Of a DNA stretch of 64,000 bases, positions 1-10,767 are shown one piece after another (within the stretch, counting starts at the first letter, position 1; each line of letters opens with the position of its first letter). Under the pieces are notes generated by a model. The model was not told where the DNA came from. It saw only the letters and a list, made by a program, of their open reading frames with translations, and ran no database searches. The stretch comes from Thereva unica. Its lineage: Eukaryota; Arthropoda; Insecta; Diptera; Therevidae. The position numbers and the translations under genes were made by a program. The DNA is taken from NCBI GenBank assembly GCA_949987705.1, contig OX465281.1, positions 83,480,543-83,544,542 on the forward strand, given 5' to 3'.

Positions 1-322
1 TGTAGCAGATATTAGTAATTAATTCAAGTGATTAAAGAAGAAACGTTAAGTAATAGATGTAGATTTTGAAAAATGAATACAAAATTACCATAAGCGCGAA
101 CGTATCCTTTTTCCACTAAATAGTATCCAAAATGATACGGATTTATCTAAAGTGGCAACACTGCGGGCGACTTCGCATTTTTTGTGGTTTGCGCCCGAGT
201 CAAAGAACTCGAGGTGTGCAGAAATTCGAACTTATGTATGTTCTCCTCGCGAGGTTGCACGAGTCAAGATGGCTGAGAACCTACCAGTTTTGTCACACCA
301 ATGGTCAGTTTGAATATCTACC

Positions 323-1221
323 AAAGCCTTCTATATTTACAAGCCATGCTGTAGGTGTGTGTGTGTGTGGTTGTATGAAGTCCCAACTTAAATTCGTGAA
401 ATATCAAAGTCCCATTAAAATCAAAGGGAAAGAAGTTTTATTGAAAATAAGAGCTAATCCATCAATGTAAAAAACATACAATATTGCAAAAAGTACCCAA
501 ATTAACTGTCATAAATTTGCAATTTAAATAAACATGTGTTATTAATAAGATTTACGGGGTTTATGTTGGCAATGGAGAAAAAAATATCAAAATCCCTTTG
601 ATAACGAGGAAAACAATTGTTTCGTGCCGCGAAAAGTTGTCTATTAATGAAAATGCCGGGATTTTTTGTTAAAAATAAGAGTTTTTTTTATAAAGATAAA
701 AGCAAAATTTTCGTTTGAGCTTTGATTGCTACTAAGATATCTGAAATTGTTCTCTGGGGCACAGTGTCAGATGAAGGACCAGCCAGTTTTTGTTGCAGCC
801 AGTTCCAGTTTTAAAGCAAAATAAGAAAATAAAGATAAGTTGAAACGAATAGTTTGCTAAAAATTCCGAAATATTTACATATATAAATTTATTTTTAGCG
901 GTAGTTTCCTACCTCCAGGTACGGCGTTTGCTTGGAAAGTTAAACACGGAATAAAATTTGAAATAATATTCATTAAAGAAGGAAGTTAGTAATGCTATTA
1001 CATTTATTATTTACATTATTATCACAACTTTGTAATATGTAGTTGATAAATGTTACAATTAATGTCCATAATTTTTGTTTTTATTTGATTTAAAGATTAT
1101 CCCCAATAATTTATTCCCAATAAACGTACATAACAGTTTGACAGAAAAATTGAAGTCCCATTATGGTTTCATTGAGAGTGTGAGATTTCTTTATGCATGG
1201 CTTGTAAATATAGAAGGCTTT
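323..1221. repeat. Perfect 27-bp inverted repeat 845 bp apart
   Basis: The 27 bases at 323-349 (aaagccttctatatttacaa then gccatgc) recur as an exact reverse complement at 1195-1221. The spacer is AT-rich and shows no coding sequence. The right arm directly abuts the Ty3/gypsy RT fragment at 1233. The arms may be the ends of an old foldback element or two fragments of one dispersed repeat in opposite orientation. No target duplication was found. Confidence 0.55.
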
Positions 1222-1232
1222 GATATCTACTG

Positions 1233-1450
1233 ATGCCGTTTGGTTTGCGGAATGCACCGTCGGTATTTCAGGGGTACATTCACAAAATTTTTGTTTTTAT
1301 GAAGACAAAAGTGTCTATTTATGATGATATTGTGAGAACAGAAAATACAATATAACAAACATTTAGAAGCTCTCGCTGAGATTCTTAAGTTATTAAAAGC
1401 TAATAATCTAACTTTGAGGAACTATGGGAAATTCCCCTCATCTTTTGGGT
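1233..1450 (+). mobile_element. Ty3/gypsy reverse transcriptase fragment (degenerate)
   Basis: The plus strand from 1233 reads MPFGLRNAPSVFQ, the hallmark RT block of Ty3/gypsy polymerases. It is followed about 20 residues later by IYDDIV in place of the Y-x-DD catalytic box. After a stop and a frame change, a stretch resembling HLEALAEILKLLKANNLTL matches the usual segment after the active site. Only about 70 codons survive, with stops and a frameshift, so this is a dead scrap. No LTR, PPT or other pol domain was seen next to it. Confidence 0.7.
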
Positions 1451-2541
1451 TTATTGTACAACTAGCAAGACAATCGTTACATACATATCGTATGTTGATA
1501 ACGACAATATCGTTTTAGCGCTGCTCTAGTAGCTGAACGAAAAGAATGGATATGTTCGATAAATTTAATGGCCCGTCTACACGATACCAGCAGATTTGCG
1601 TTAATCTTGTTTTTAATGATGTAGAATGATGTGAAATGTGATGTGATCGTCGGACAATTTTTATAATCTTTCCCGATGGCCGACAAGTTAAACTGCTTGT
1701 ATTAACGACATCACAACTACTCAATATTTCAAGTGAAGTTCCTGTTCTGATTATTATTTGAAAAAAATATTGAAAAAGGAACGAATTGTCGGGTTGATAC
1801 AACGTAACTTAAAATCTGAATTGAAGTCTACTTTTAAGAAATCTCAGGTATTGGAATTTTTGTTTAATGATTTGGAATACATACCTATTTGATCATTCCT
1901 TAACAGAATGGTTCACTTAAAATAAAGTCGGTACACAAAAATGGGTTTTCGTCGAGTCAATTATGCGCCATGAGATGGCTCTAGTCAGATAGACGAGAAG
2001 GTAAGGGCAAAAGTGATGGAATTCGGCAATTCTTAAACGAACTGATTCTTAAATTGCAGTCGTAAGTGGTAAATTGCAGTCAAAGTGTTTTGTAATAAAA
2101 AATGAAGTTTGTGAAAATGTATGAGCTAAATATTATTATCATTTTATCAACGTATATAGAATTGGGCTTTAGAACACTGCTTTGAGGAATTTTTAGAAAT
2201 AACGGACCAAACTTATTTTGTTTCATTAAATATTTGGTCTTATTTAATAATTTGAGGCAGAACGGTTATTTGGCCGGCATGGTAGGAAAGCGTGCCAATG
2301 GCTATTTTATATATAAAAAACAAAACACGATATAATTCTGTCAATAGGTAAGTCAATATGTTTTTTCGAGCAATTCCTGTTTGAAAAACAATCAATTAAT
2401 ATTTTTCCTGGGATATAATTAATTGCCTAAAATATAACAAATTTTCATGTTTCGGCATCAATAAAATAAATTAAGCATAAGTATTAAATTATCTGCTGTT
2501 AAAATGCCAAAGCGAAAGATTGTATTTGATATTTTGCGCAC

Positions 2542-2638
2542 CTTTACAATAAATATTCTTATCTGGTCCTTCACAACAACTCACAGAATCTAATCCTTTC
2601 GCACAATTTCCGCATTTAAAGCATTCTTTGTGCCACAT
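2542..2638 (-). CDS. Mlp60A: Mlp60A alternative exon 4b (LIM2, second half), distal copy
   Basis: This 97-nt exon is on the minus strand between an acceptor (TTTTTTATAG) and a donor (GTGCGC, weaker than consensus). Entered in phase 0 it reads MWHKECFKCGNCAKGLDS, then SCCEGPDKNIYCK, and ends in phase 1 (G). It supplies the His and Cys completing the first zinc finger of LIM domain 2 and three Cys of the second finger. The first C-x2-C pair comes from exon 3 and the last ligand must come from an exon to the left. It is the same length and phase as exon 4a and identical at 17 of 32 residues. Its WHKECFKCG and CCE-PDKNIYCK wording resembles what I recall of LIM2 of Drosophila Mlp84B-type proteins. 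Splicing exon 4a to 4b would shift the frame and hit a stop within about eight codons, so the two should be mutually exclusive. Product: part of a sarcomere/Z-disc LIM adaptor (family knowledge). Confidence 0.85.
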
Positions 2639-2820
2639 CTATAAAAAAAGTTTATTATGTAAAATTATTTTATGATATAATTAAATTTCGTTTTTTTTTT
2701 TTCTTAAAGCTTAGCTTTTGAAATGAACTGAACAATAACAAAACATTTATAGTTTTAGCACATAGGGGATAAATATCACTGAAACAATAAGTTACAAAAA
2801 TATCGTTTTTATGAATATAC

Positions 2821-2917
2821 CTCTGCAATAAATTTCTTTATCGGGACCATCACAATGCATTGTTGAGTCCAAAGTTCTATTGCATAAAAGGCACTTAAAG
2901 CATCGCCTGTGATATCC
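2821..2917 (-). CDS. Mlp60A: Mlp60A alternative exon 4a (LIM2, second half), proximal copy
   Basis: This 97-nt minus-strand exon has acceptor AAATCAG and donor GTATAT. In phase 0 it reads GYHRRCFKCLLCNRTLDS, then MHCDGPDKEIYCR, and ends in phase 1 with G. It has the same zinc ligands (H, C, C, C, C) at the same spacing as exon 4b. The aromatic residue before His is Tyr, not Trp, and the finger surface differs: LLCNRT against GNCAKG. The DGPD-x2-IYCR ending is closer to later LIM repeats of the family. Exon 3 lies only 95 bp upstream and exon 4b about 180 bp downstream, the compact layout of tandemly duplicated exons. Whether it is used in particular muscles or stages cannot be read from DNA. 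Confidence 0.85.
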
Positions 2918-3012
2918 CTGATTTAATAATATTTTCATATGTACTCACTTTATAATAATTATTATTTTGAAGCGGTGATGTTTATAATATAATTTATATT
3001 AAAGTAACTTAC

Positions 3013-3136
3013 TCGTCCTCTGGCTAACATTTGCTCTGCAGCATACACAAAACCACCGCATCGTGGACAGCCTTGTCCTTCTGGGGCTTTCGCAATCGAT
3101 CTCGGCTCCAATCGTGCCCCATTTCGTATCCCATCT
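3013..3136 (-). CDS. Mlp60A: Mlp60A exon 3 (inter-LIM linker and start of LIM2), long isoform
   Basis: This 124-nt minus-strand exon has acceptor TGTTAG and donor GTAAGT. Its first base completes the Glu codon left open by exon 2, and the rest reads DGIRNGARLEPRSIAKAPEG, then the start of LIM2 with C-P-R-C and the FVYAAEQMLARGR segment. It ends in phase 0. The linker and the CPRCGG-VYAAEQ block are diagnostic of the CRP/muscle LIM family. Its presence in frame, 22.5 kb from exon 2, shows that this gene makes a multi-LIM form as well as the short single-LIM form. It should be included in every long transcript, joined to either exon 4a or exon 4b. Confidence 0.88.
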
Positions 3137-3658
3137 CTAACATAATCAGAATTATTTAAAAAAAATTAGAAAATTGTAAATAATAATTGCAAGTGTTATT
3201 CATTTATTAAATAAAGACTAGTAAGAGTAAGGTGTTAGAGGAGATGGTTATTTTTTTGTTAATTTATAGTTTAGTCTATACATACATTTGAATCAAAAAT
3301 TGTATATCGAATATTTTTATAAAAAAAGCAATATTGTTTAAACATTTATGTTTAAATATATTGTATGAAAGTATGTGTGTATCTAATATCTAGTGTAAGG
3401 CATCTAGGATTTTTTTTATAGATCTAATTACCAAAAGTGTTTTTTATACCTTTTAATATGTACTTAGAATACAAATTTATTAATATTTTTTCACAATGAT
3501 GCTCTGAGCTGGCACAGCGAATATTGTGCCATACAATTTTTTTGCATTTGTTGGATACTTATAACGGGGACTCATTTGCTATCGCAAAAATATGGGCAGC
3601 TGAATTTAACCTTACCAGCTTTGGGGACGGCCTAGGACTGCAACTACCGCCAATTGGC

Positions 3659-3981
3659 TGGCATACACGCATCGTAATATCGACACCAAAAAACCGGTTT
3701 TTTATGATACTCTCGGCGTACATGGGTATTTATTTTACCGAGAGTAACTTTATTATCCCTACACGGAATATCTATGTGTGCACAACCCGAACGCGAATAA
3801 CAAAGAGATATGGCTATATCAGACCCAAAGAAGAAGAAGATAAGAAGAAACATTTGTGCATGTGTTAGGTTTCACGCCAAAAATTGCTGTTCAAAAAGTT
3901 GCAACAACTTTCTTTCTTCCTTTTGCCCCTCTGTCCTGGAAACCGGTTTTTTAGTCTTGACGTTATGATCCGTGTATGCCA
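3659..3981. mobile_element. Foldback/MITE with ~42-bp imperfect inverted ends
   Basis: The 42 bases at 3659-3700 (tggcatacacgcatcgtaat ... aaaaaaccggttt) pair with the reverse complement of 3940-3981 at 35 of 42 positions. The interior is about 240 bp with no sustained ORF. No clear target duplication was found. It lies in the long intron of Mlp60A. Confidence 0.55.
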
Positions 3982-4042
3982 CCCCAATAACATCGAAAAG
4001 TACATCAAATGGTATTGGACGACCGCCGAATCAAGCTTATGC

Positions 4043-4489
4043 CATGTTCGCACTGTATCGAAACTAAGTGATTTTGGAAAGTGATTTTGACATTATGTAG
4101 AACCGTTTGCACTGGATGTTTCATGCCTAAATTTTACTAGCAATTCCTCTGGCAACGACCACAGCTTCTTTCTTTTATATATCTTGAGTTTTTGTATTTT
4201 GAAGAATGTTAAAATGTGAATTTTATATTCAAAATTAAAACTGTTATTAAGATGTGTAAAACTGACAATTTCACCATCAAGAGAGATGTGTTGAGTGGAG
4301 CTGAATTCGATTTCCAGGTTTGAGCATTGTCTTCGACATGATTTTGTTCGTAACTTTGTCAAAATTGCGAGGTTTGAGATGATTTTGAAATCACAGGAAT
4401 ACATGGGAAATCACATGATTTTGAACGTGATTTTGGGCGAAATCACCAAAATAACCGAAATCACGTAATTTCGGCTGAGTGCGAACATG
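4043..4489. mobile_element. MITE with catgttcgcact termini
   Basis: The element begins catgttcgcact (4043-4054) and ends with its exact complement agtgcgaacatg (4478-4489). Beyond these 12 bp the arms stay alike, with repeated gtgattttg/caaaatcac words throughout the right half. It is about 447 bp and non-coding. The flanks share only TTA, so the duplication is uncertain. Confidence 0.65.
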
Positions 4490-4892
4490 TTATTAGATAG
4501 ATTGCAGGGTTATTGGTATGTACATAGAGTATGTTTATCTAAAGAACTAGCTATCTGAACGTTGGAAGTCGCTCATGTACTTCACTTTGGACCAAATTAC
4601 ATCCGAATGAACATTTACAAGGCCACTTTGAAGCGGTTTTAAGTGAGGCGAATTGGTAGGTTATAACTTGGTTGGTAAGACAGAGATATTCATCGAACGA
4701 GCATGTCACCGGAAACGTAAACGCCTATTTCGGCGGCCACCACACCAAGAACTATTTGGAGGGTTAAAAAGGTTAGAGCATCGCTGTGAAAAAAGTTTTA
4801 ACTTAAAAGGAGACTGTCTTGAAAATAAAACTGCCTTTGACTGAAACAATTTATATTTCTATGTAAGTGGGAAATGGAAATTCGCTATTTTT

Positions 4893-5212
4893 GACCTAAA
4901 TACGTCTTCAAATTTGCTTTCATGATAAAAAAGCGATAACTAAATTATGGCATACAGTTTACTATTGTGTATATCGAAAACAGAAATATACCATGACGTA
5001 GATGAAGAATCAAAGAAATTTATTGTTTTCTTTTAACTTCGCCGATATCAATGACAAAAGGCTTTCAAATTTTGTGCTGTAATTATATATAGTTCGCGTG
5101 ACAATGCAATCTGATCAGTTTGTTAAAATTCAAGATTGTGGCTCTAAGAAGGCGGGCGAATTTTGCAATGGTCCTCCCCGACCCCCGACATTGGTATCAA
5201 ATGAAAGTAGTA
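4893..5212 (-). repeat. Dispersed repeat family A, minus-orientation copy
   Basis: Read on the minus strand, this stretch aligns over some 300 bp with 58595-59012 on the plus strand. Shared blocks include tttcatttgatacc-atgtc-ggggtc, attgcaaaat, ttctttgattcttcatc-ac and gtcatggtatattt, down to aagcaaattt--agacgtatt. It is an old interspersed element without obvious coding capacity; the class is not known. Confidence 0.6.
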
Positions 5213-8200
5213 CCGTGTCGTTGATCCATTCTTACTAAACGGAATAGTGAACTGAGCGGTCCCCTAAGCAGAATATGCTATGCCTAGTCGTTAAATGGTA
5301 CAGCGTTGGTTCAGTGATACAGAGCATGTTCTGAACCATGAACAAAAAACCAAATAAACGGGTTTCTAATGAAATGACCTGAAAAGGAGCGAATGAATGA
5401 ATCTGGTGAAATATCTTTCTCAGAGAACTTGTTTTGGTTGTATTCATGTAATATACAATCACGATGTGTGTTGGAATTTCTCTTTAAGCAATTCTAACTC
5501 GAAATAGACATTTTGAAATAGATGAGAGCTAAGAAAGTTTTATGAAGAACATCTAAGATTTAAGAAGAGCTCTAATTAGATTAGATTGGAATTTCAATAT
5601 ATTATTCGATTGTACGAGGATTATATAAAGTTTAACAGAAAGTAGTCATGTCTGGGAAGCATTTTTATTGGCTTATTATTGCAATCGCTTCGTATTAGGG
5701 TATAATTGAACATTCCAAGTTTTCCCACAAATTGGTTGACCTCACAACTTTTTAATGAACTTATTGTGAATAAAATAGGCACTTTTTCTTTCAATATCTC
5801 CGTTCCTACTAACTTTTAGTATAACATCGCCTTGGGAAACTCTTCGCTATGGAATTCTCTAAAAAGAAGCCTTGTCGCTAGGTTCAACTGTGTTCTTGCA
5901 AAACTTCCAAAGTTTTCAAATCACGTTATTTTCACTATTTGTTTACTCGAAAATAACTGCACATAGAAGGCAGAGGATGGTGTTTATGTAGTCCCGGGAA
6001 TGCATAAAAAATTTCAACAAGATTGGTTCATTACTGCCATCTATTCAATCTATTCTTTTTTTTAACATTAATTAACAATGCTGCCATTTTTTGTAATCGC
6101 TTTATAATTGGGAAACTCAATTAGAAAAATCAAAAAACTATTGAAAAATGGAATCCCGTTGGAATTGTTGAAGATAAATTACTTCCATTCTGGGCCTTTC
6201 ACAGTTTTATTGCTTTCATCTCAAGTGACCCAATTTTAATCGTCGCAAATGCGATTTCCGTATTCACGTTTTCCCGTATCCGCGATACAGTAACGGGCAC
6301 CTTTTTTGTAAATATGCTTATGGCGTTTACATTTGCTGCGTTTTTTAACCTGTTTTGAAACAACTTCCATACAAACTCTTGTTCCCGAAAATGATCGAGA
6401 ACAGTATTCAGCACAAAGGGAAATTATAAATTCCCATTTTCTCATACACGTTTTTTAAGCTGACAGTTGACAAAGAAAATAAATTGAAAATAAATAGGAC
6501 CGATCTTTATCCAATATTTAGAAGAATTTAGCCGTAATTTATCCAAATGAGAATGATAATTTCCCTTGCCGTTTTTAATGTTCTGGAACAGAACGGAATT
6601 GAATAGATTAAAAAACGCACCTATCCCCTTTTATATCAAAAAAATTTCGTTTTGGACAAAAACACAATCGAAAATAAGAGGTTTTTCATACAAATATTCT
6701 TTAAGCCTGGGAAGTTGTTTTTGATAAAAACGAACCCGAAAATAAGAAAAGTATAGGCAAGAACCTAATTTAGCGATCAGCATTATAACAAGAGTTATTT
6801 CCATATTTGACATTTAATTTAATAAAGTATTTACAATTTAACGCACTTGTCTGTTGAACATACTTTCATCCACAAAAGCGATATTAAACGCTTAGATTAT
6901 GTTAGTTTTATTATTAAAAAAATAATTGTTTTGCCATTTTCCGCTTCTTTCTCAACAGTAATTTCAACAGTTTTTTAACGTTTAAGTGTTTAATTGTCAC
7001 TTGAAAACAAGAGGAGTAATGTTAACGACTCCATCGTTTTCCGAAAACCTGATTTGATATTGAGTTTTATATGACAACCGTTTGACCTAATGTAACAGGT
7101 CCTTTAGGATACCAAAGCATTTTCGACGAAAGCCCAAAAACACTTCCATCTATGAAAGTGATCCATTTTGTAAGCAGTCAATTCCTCTTAGTTGAGAGCT
7201 GACTCACTTTTCTTATTACAAACTGTATCGTTGTGGTTGTAAAGATATCATGATGAGATGCATGGCTGCTTTCCATTTAGATACAGCGAAACACAGGGTG
7301 CACCATAACCGACGTGTTTAAATATATTTCACCCGCTGTGTACATCTGTGTCGTTGATGCAACACCCTGAATGACACATTGTTTCTCGTTATGTTGTAAA
7401 TGGAAAGCACCCAGTCTCTACTCATCTCTTAAAGGATAGAGTCTCTAATCTAACTTTGACTCCACGCGGCACTGCATGGTCTTCCCGGTTCTACCGGCTA
7501 TGAACGCGGTGACTTTCTAGAGTAAACCGTAAAGCTTAGGGTTAAAGGCGTAAGACAACCGCCCAAAAATACATTATGACAGAGCTTGTTTTTCCTGCGA
7601 AAGGCGGATGATACGAGGCTATCATTGCATTGGCTACGTGCAAAATTCTAGTTCCTACGTCCAAATTCTAGTGGACGGTCCATAATGTTCAGCAAACTTC
7701 TTAAAAACGAATTTCGCACGAAAATAACTCCGGTCAATCTTGATATCATCACAGAGTAAAGATTTGCAAGTTTTCTTATCTTCTTATTATTAAAACAGTT
7801 TAACGGTTTTATTTTCTTGATTATAATAATAAGCTCTGAGTATTGAGCGCTGCAAATTTTGCACATTCCCACAGTCATCCCAAAGTCGAAAGAAGTTTAT
7901 TTATTTTTCGTTCTGGTCTTGATTAAGTTGTTAAATGAAATGAACATGATTGTAAAATATACATATAGCATTATGTAGGTATAATTAGTTCTTTTATGTA
8001 GAAGACTAGACACGGGTCCTTAGAATGATAGTTTTAACCCCTACGGTACCGAGGCTTGGGTAGTTTAAACTACAAGCGTGTACAAGTTTGTACCTCAGTT
8101 ACAATTTCGACGATTACAGCACGTTCCGTATGTCCTATAAATATTTTGGAAACGGGCTTTACTTTTGAAGTTACATATAAGCAATTGTAATTTTAAAATT

Positions 8201-10051
8201 GGCCTGATTTGGTTCTTTTCGACATATGTATGTATGTAAGCTCAGGTAGAAAAGTACTAAAAAAGTACGAGAAAATTTCCGCCACCCATACGATTTTTTG
8301 TTCGTCTATCCAAAGCCTACCCACAGCCGGCTGTTCTTCATGGAGTGCACCCTATAAAACGATCCTTGTATTATCTATTATTTCTTATTTTTTAGGATTT
8401 GTTCCAACTGCAGATCAACAGTTCAAAATTTCAAACCAATAAATTTTATTGCGGAACATATTATGCAAAGTGCTTTCAAAGATCTTGTTAAATATATTGA
8501 AACCGTATACGGTAGAAAAGGTAGAAAAATGTTACGCAAGATTTGGAAAGAATATACATCGCAGATATTTATAATGGCGACTAAAAAACGCTGTAAAGGA
8601 AGCATTTATAGTATATGTAGTGATGATTGGAAGAAGAAACTTCAAGAGTACTATTAAGACTGTGTAAACCAATTAGGTTTACTGCAACATTTCTTGAAGC
8701 AACTTGGTCATAAATAATAGTTTACTTGTGTCCTTGTTTCTACTGTTGTCAAATGTCAAGGAAACTAAAAAGATCGTAATAGCACATTCCCGCTACAGTC
8801 ATGAAAAACTAAAAATGCTTCCGGTAGAGGTATGCACCCTCCACATATATTAATGTATTCGTAATGGGCCAATTCAAATGCGAAAGTCGTTTTACTAAGC
8901 AGCCCCCCAACTAAGTACTAACCACGAACGGCAACCGGTATATTGAGAATGCTAATGCCACTCTTTCAGATTTTAGCTTTGAGACAAGAGATACCTAAAA
9001 TGTCAAAACTTAATCGAAGACCTCTCCATAGGTTTTAACACCACCTACGATAAAATAGGCGAAGCAATATTATACAAAGCCTAGAGAGGATTCGCTTTAA
9101 ACTGATCATGAAAGATATCCGAAATACTTTGCTTGCGCAGACAACCTATACAACATCGAAAGAACGCTCTTCATACACATATTGTGTATGCGACTCGAAA
9201 TCTGAGGCAATGAAGGCAAAAGAAACAGCATGACAATCTCGTATGTGGGATGATTCAATAATGATCCCAAGGTCAGGGCGCACAATGATCCCAAGGTCAA
9301 GTACTTCACCTACATTAGGTCAAAGCCTGTCAAACCATCCAAACTGCTGCTATATAAAACGATGATCTTATCAGCACGCAGATATACATGCACGAGCTTT
9401 TAGAGTCGTTAAGAAAATAAAGCTTTGACAGGACATCTCGAGCTCGTATTAGTGAAAAGAAACCTACTTTGAAAATTCTTCGTGGTAGGGTATATGAGAT
9501 ACGATTGCCAAACCTCTGCTGGAAGGATGATATAGACTAGCAAGCTGGTGGCATCTCCAAGCGTACGCTCAGAACCATTAAAAGCTTGTTCGGAAAAGGA
9601 AGACACACTCGTTGCTGAAAAATCATGAGTTTGATGTGTGTGTATAGAGAATTTTTATATTCGGTTTCAGCGAGAGAGAATGAAAGTTTACACTCACACA
9701 AATAATAGTTGCATATGTGAAGAAAAACTTATTACAAACATAACGTGCTTCGCGAGCGTGCTTCTCTGAATTTTAAGTAAACTTTCAAAATAAGCTTTGC
9801 ATCTGGATGCGTACGTCTTCGTCTATAATAGTGCAAGATCCGGTATAAGAAATATATACCCTCATCTGTTATTAGATTATGACAAATATTATATGGTAGA
9901 TAATATATAAATTGATAAATCGCGCATGGGTTGCCTAGCTAAATCGCGTACCGAAGGTGTTAAATAAAAGAAGTTGTAATTAACTTTTTTGGACCAACTT
10001 CCCTCATTTGTTAATCATAAAAATCGACCATTAACTGACAGAATATTAGTG
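5213..10051. other. Mlp60A intron 2 interior, no feature recognised
   Basis: AT-rich sequence with only short, unconvincing reading frames. At 9256-9301 a short phrase (aatgatcccaaggtca) occurs twice. No LIM exon, RNA gene or TE protein was recognised on either strand. Confidence 0.4.
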
Positions 10052-10406
10052 CGTTTCCATGACAGCTTGAAGCTTACTTGAAGCCTACTTCAAGTACAAA
10101 TGTAAACGCAAGCAGCTCGACTGGAGTCGATAAAAAAGATTTTTGTGATCGGCTCGAGTGCTTGTCATGTAAACCGAGCTTGTAAAAATGTGTCTAAAGG
10201 TAATTTGTGGGAATATGAGGAGGCAAAAATATTAATGAAGAAATAAAAGCACGATAAAAGGAAGAAATATAATAGTAACTTCAAATGACAGCTAAAGAAC
10301 TCAAGCTCATTTCAAGCTAATATGCCGCTTCAAGTAGGCAGAGCATATACGCGCTCGAGTTCTTGAGATTTTCAAGCCTTCGAGTACTCAAGCTGTCATG
10401 GAAACG
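10052..10406. mobile_element. MITE with perfect 19-bp inverted ends
   Basis: cgtttccatgacagcttga (10052-10070) is matched exactly by its reverse complement at 10388-10406. The flanks carry tagtg on the left and tagta on the right, a possible 4-bp TAGT duplication. The interior contains many cttgaag/cttcaag words and no ORF. Confidence 0.7.
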
Positions 10407-10503
10407 TAGTATATGACACAAAGAAAAGGAAAAATAGGGGTTGCTTGATTTCTTGGTCCAATTGTGGGGTTGCCAGGTATAAACAGGTAAGCAAGCGTAG
10501 ATA

Positions 10504-10767
10504 ATATGAAGACCCTCGGGGAAAAACCAACTTAGTCCAAAAATAACAAGGGTGGACATGTTTGTTTTTTCCCTCATTCCCATGGACTCAGTTGGTTCTT
10601 CCCCGAACCTTTTATTATTGCCCGTTCATTTTGTCAGGACTACGTTGATTTTTCCCCATAGTTAATACCTTGAATTGTAGTACACCTTAGCAGCAAATAG
10701 ATGGAGCTGAATTCTCTGATTTTTGAAAAAGTGGACTAAGTTGGTTTTTCCCCGAGGGTCTTCATAT
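10504..10767. mobile_element. Foldback element with perfect 36-bp inverted ends
   Basis: The 36 bases at 10504-10539 (atatgaagaccctcggggaa, then aaaccaacttagtcca) return as a perfect reverse complement at 10732-10767. Between them, diverged plus-strand copies of the same core (gttggtt-ttccccga) occur near 10591 and 10644, so the right arm looks locally tandem-multiplied. The whole is 264 bp and non-coding. Perfect arms suggest a fairly young insertion. Confidence 0.75.

Larger units (their letters stand above)
1..2541. other. Intronic/flanking DNA left of the last visible Mlp60A exon
   Basis: The long Mlp60A transcript must continue leftwards, because both 97-nt exons end in a LIM zinc finger that still lacks its last ligand. 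I looked on the minus strand for the expected next exon (Cys, then a GPKGYGYG-like glycine-rich tail and the next CPRCGG) and did not see it here, so it should lie beyond the left edge. The segment holds one long-range inverted repeat and a Ty3/gypsy RT scrap, listed separately, and otherwise AT-rich sequence. Confidence 0.5.

Noticed and set aside
132..470. 112-codon frame at the left end
   Set aside because: No recognisable domain, and it overlaps the arm of an inverted repeat; likely chance.
2542..2917. Exons 4a and 4b as two consecutive LIM repeats included together
   Set aside because: Phase of 4a exit (1) and 4b entry (0) do not fit, and neither carries the first C-x2-C pair of a LIM domain.
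3524..3868. 114-codon frame
   Set aside because: It crosses the left arm and most of the interior of a foldback element and has no domain similarity.
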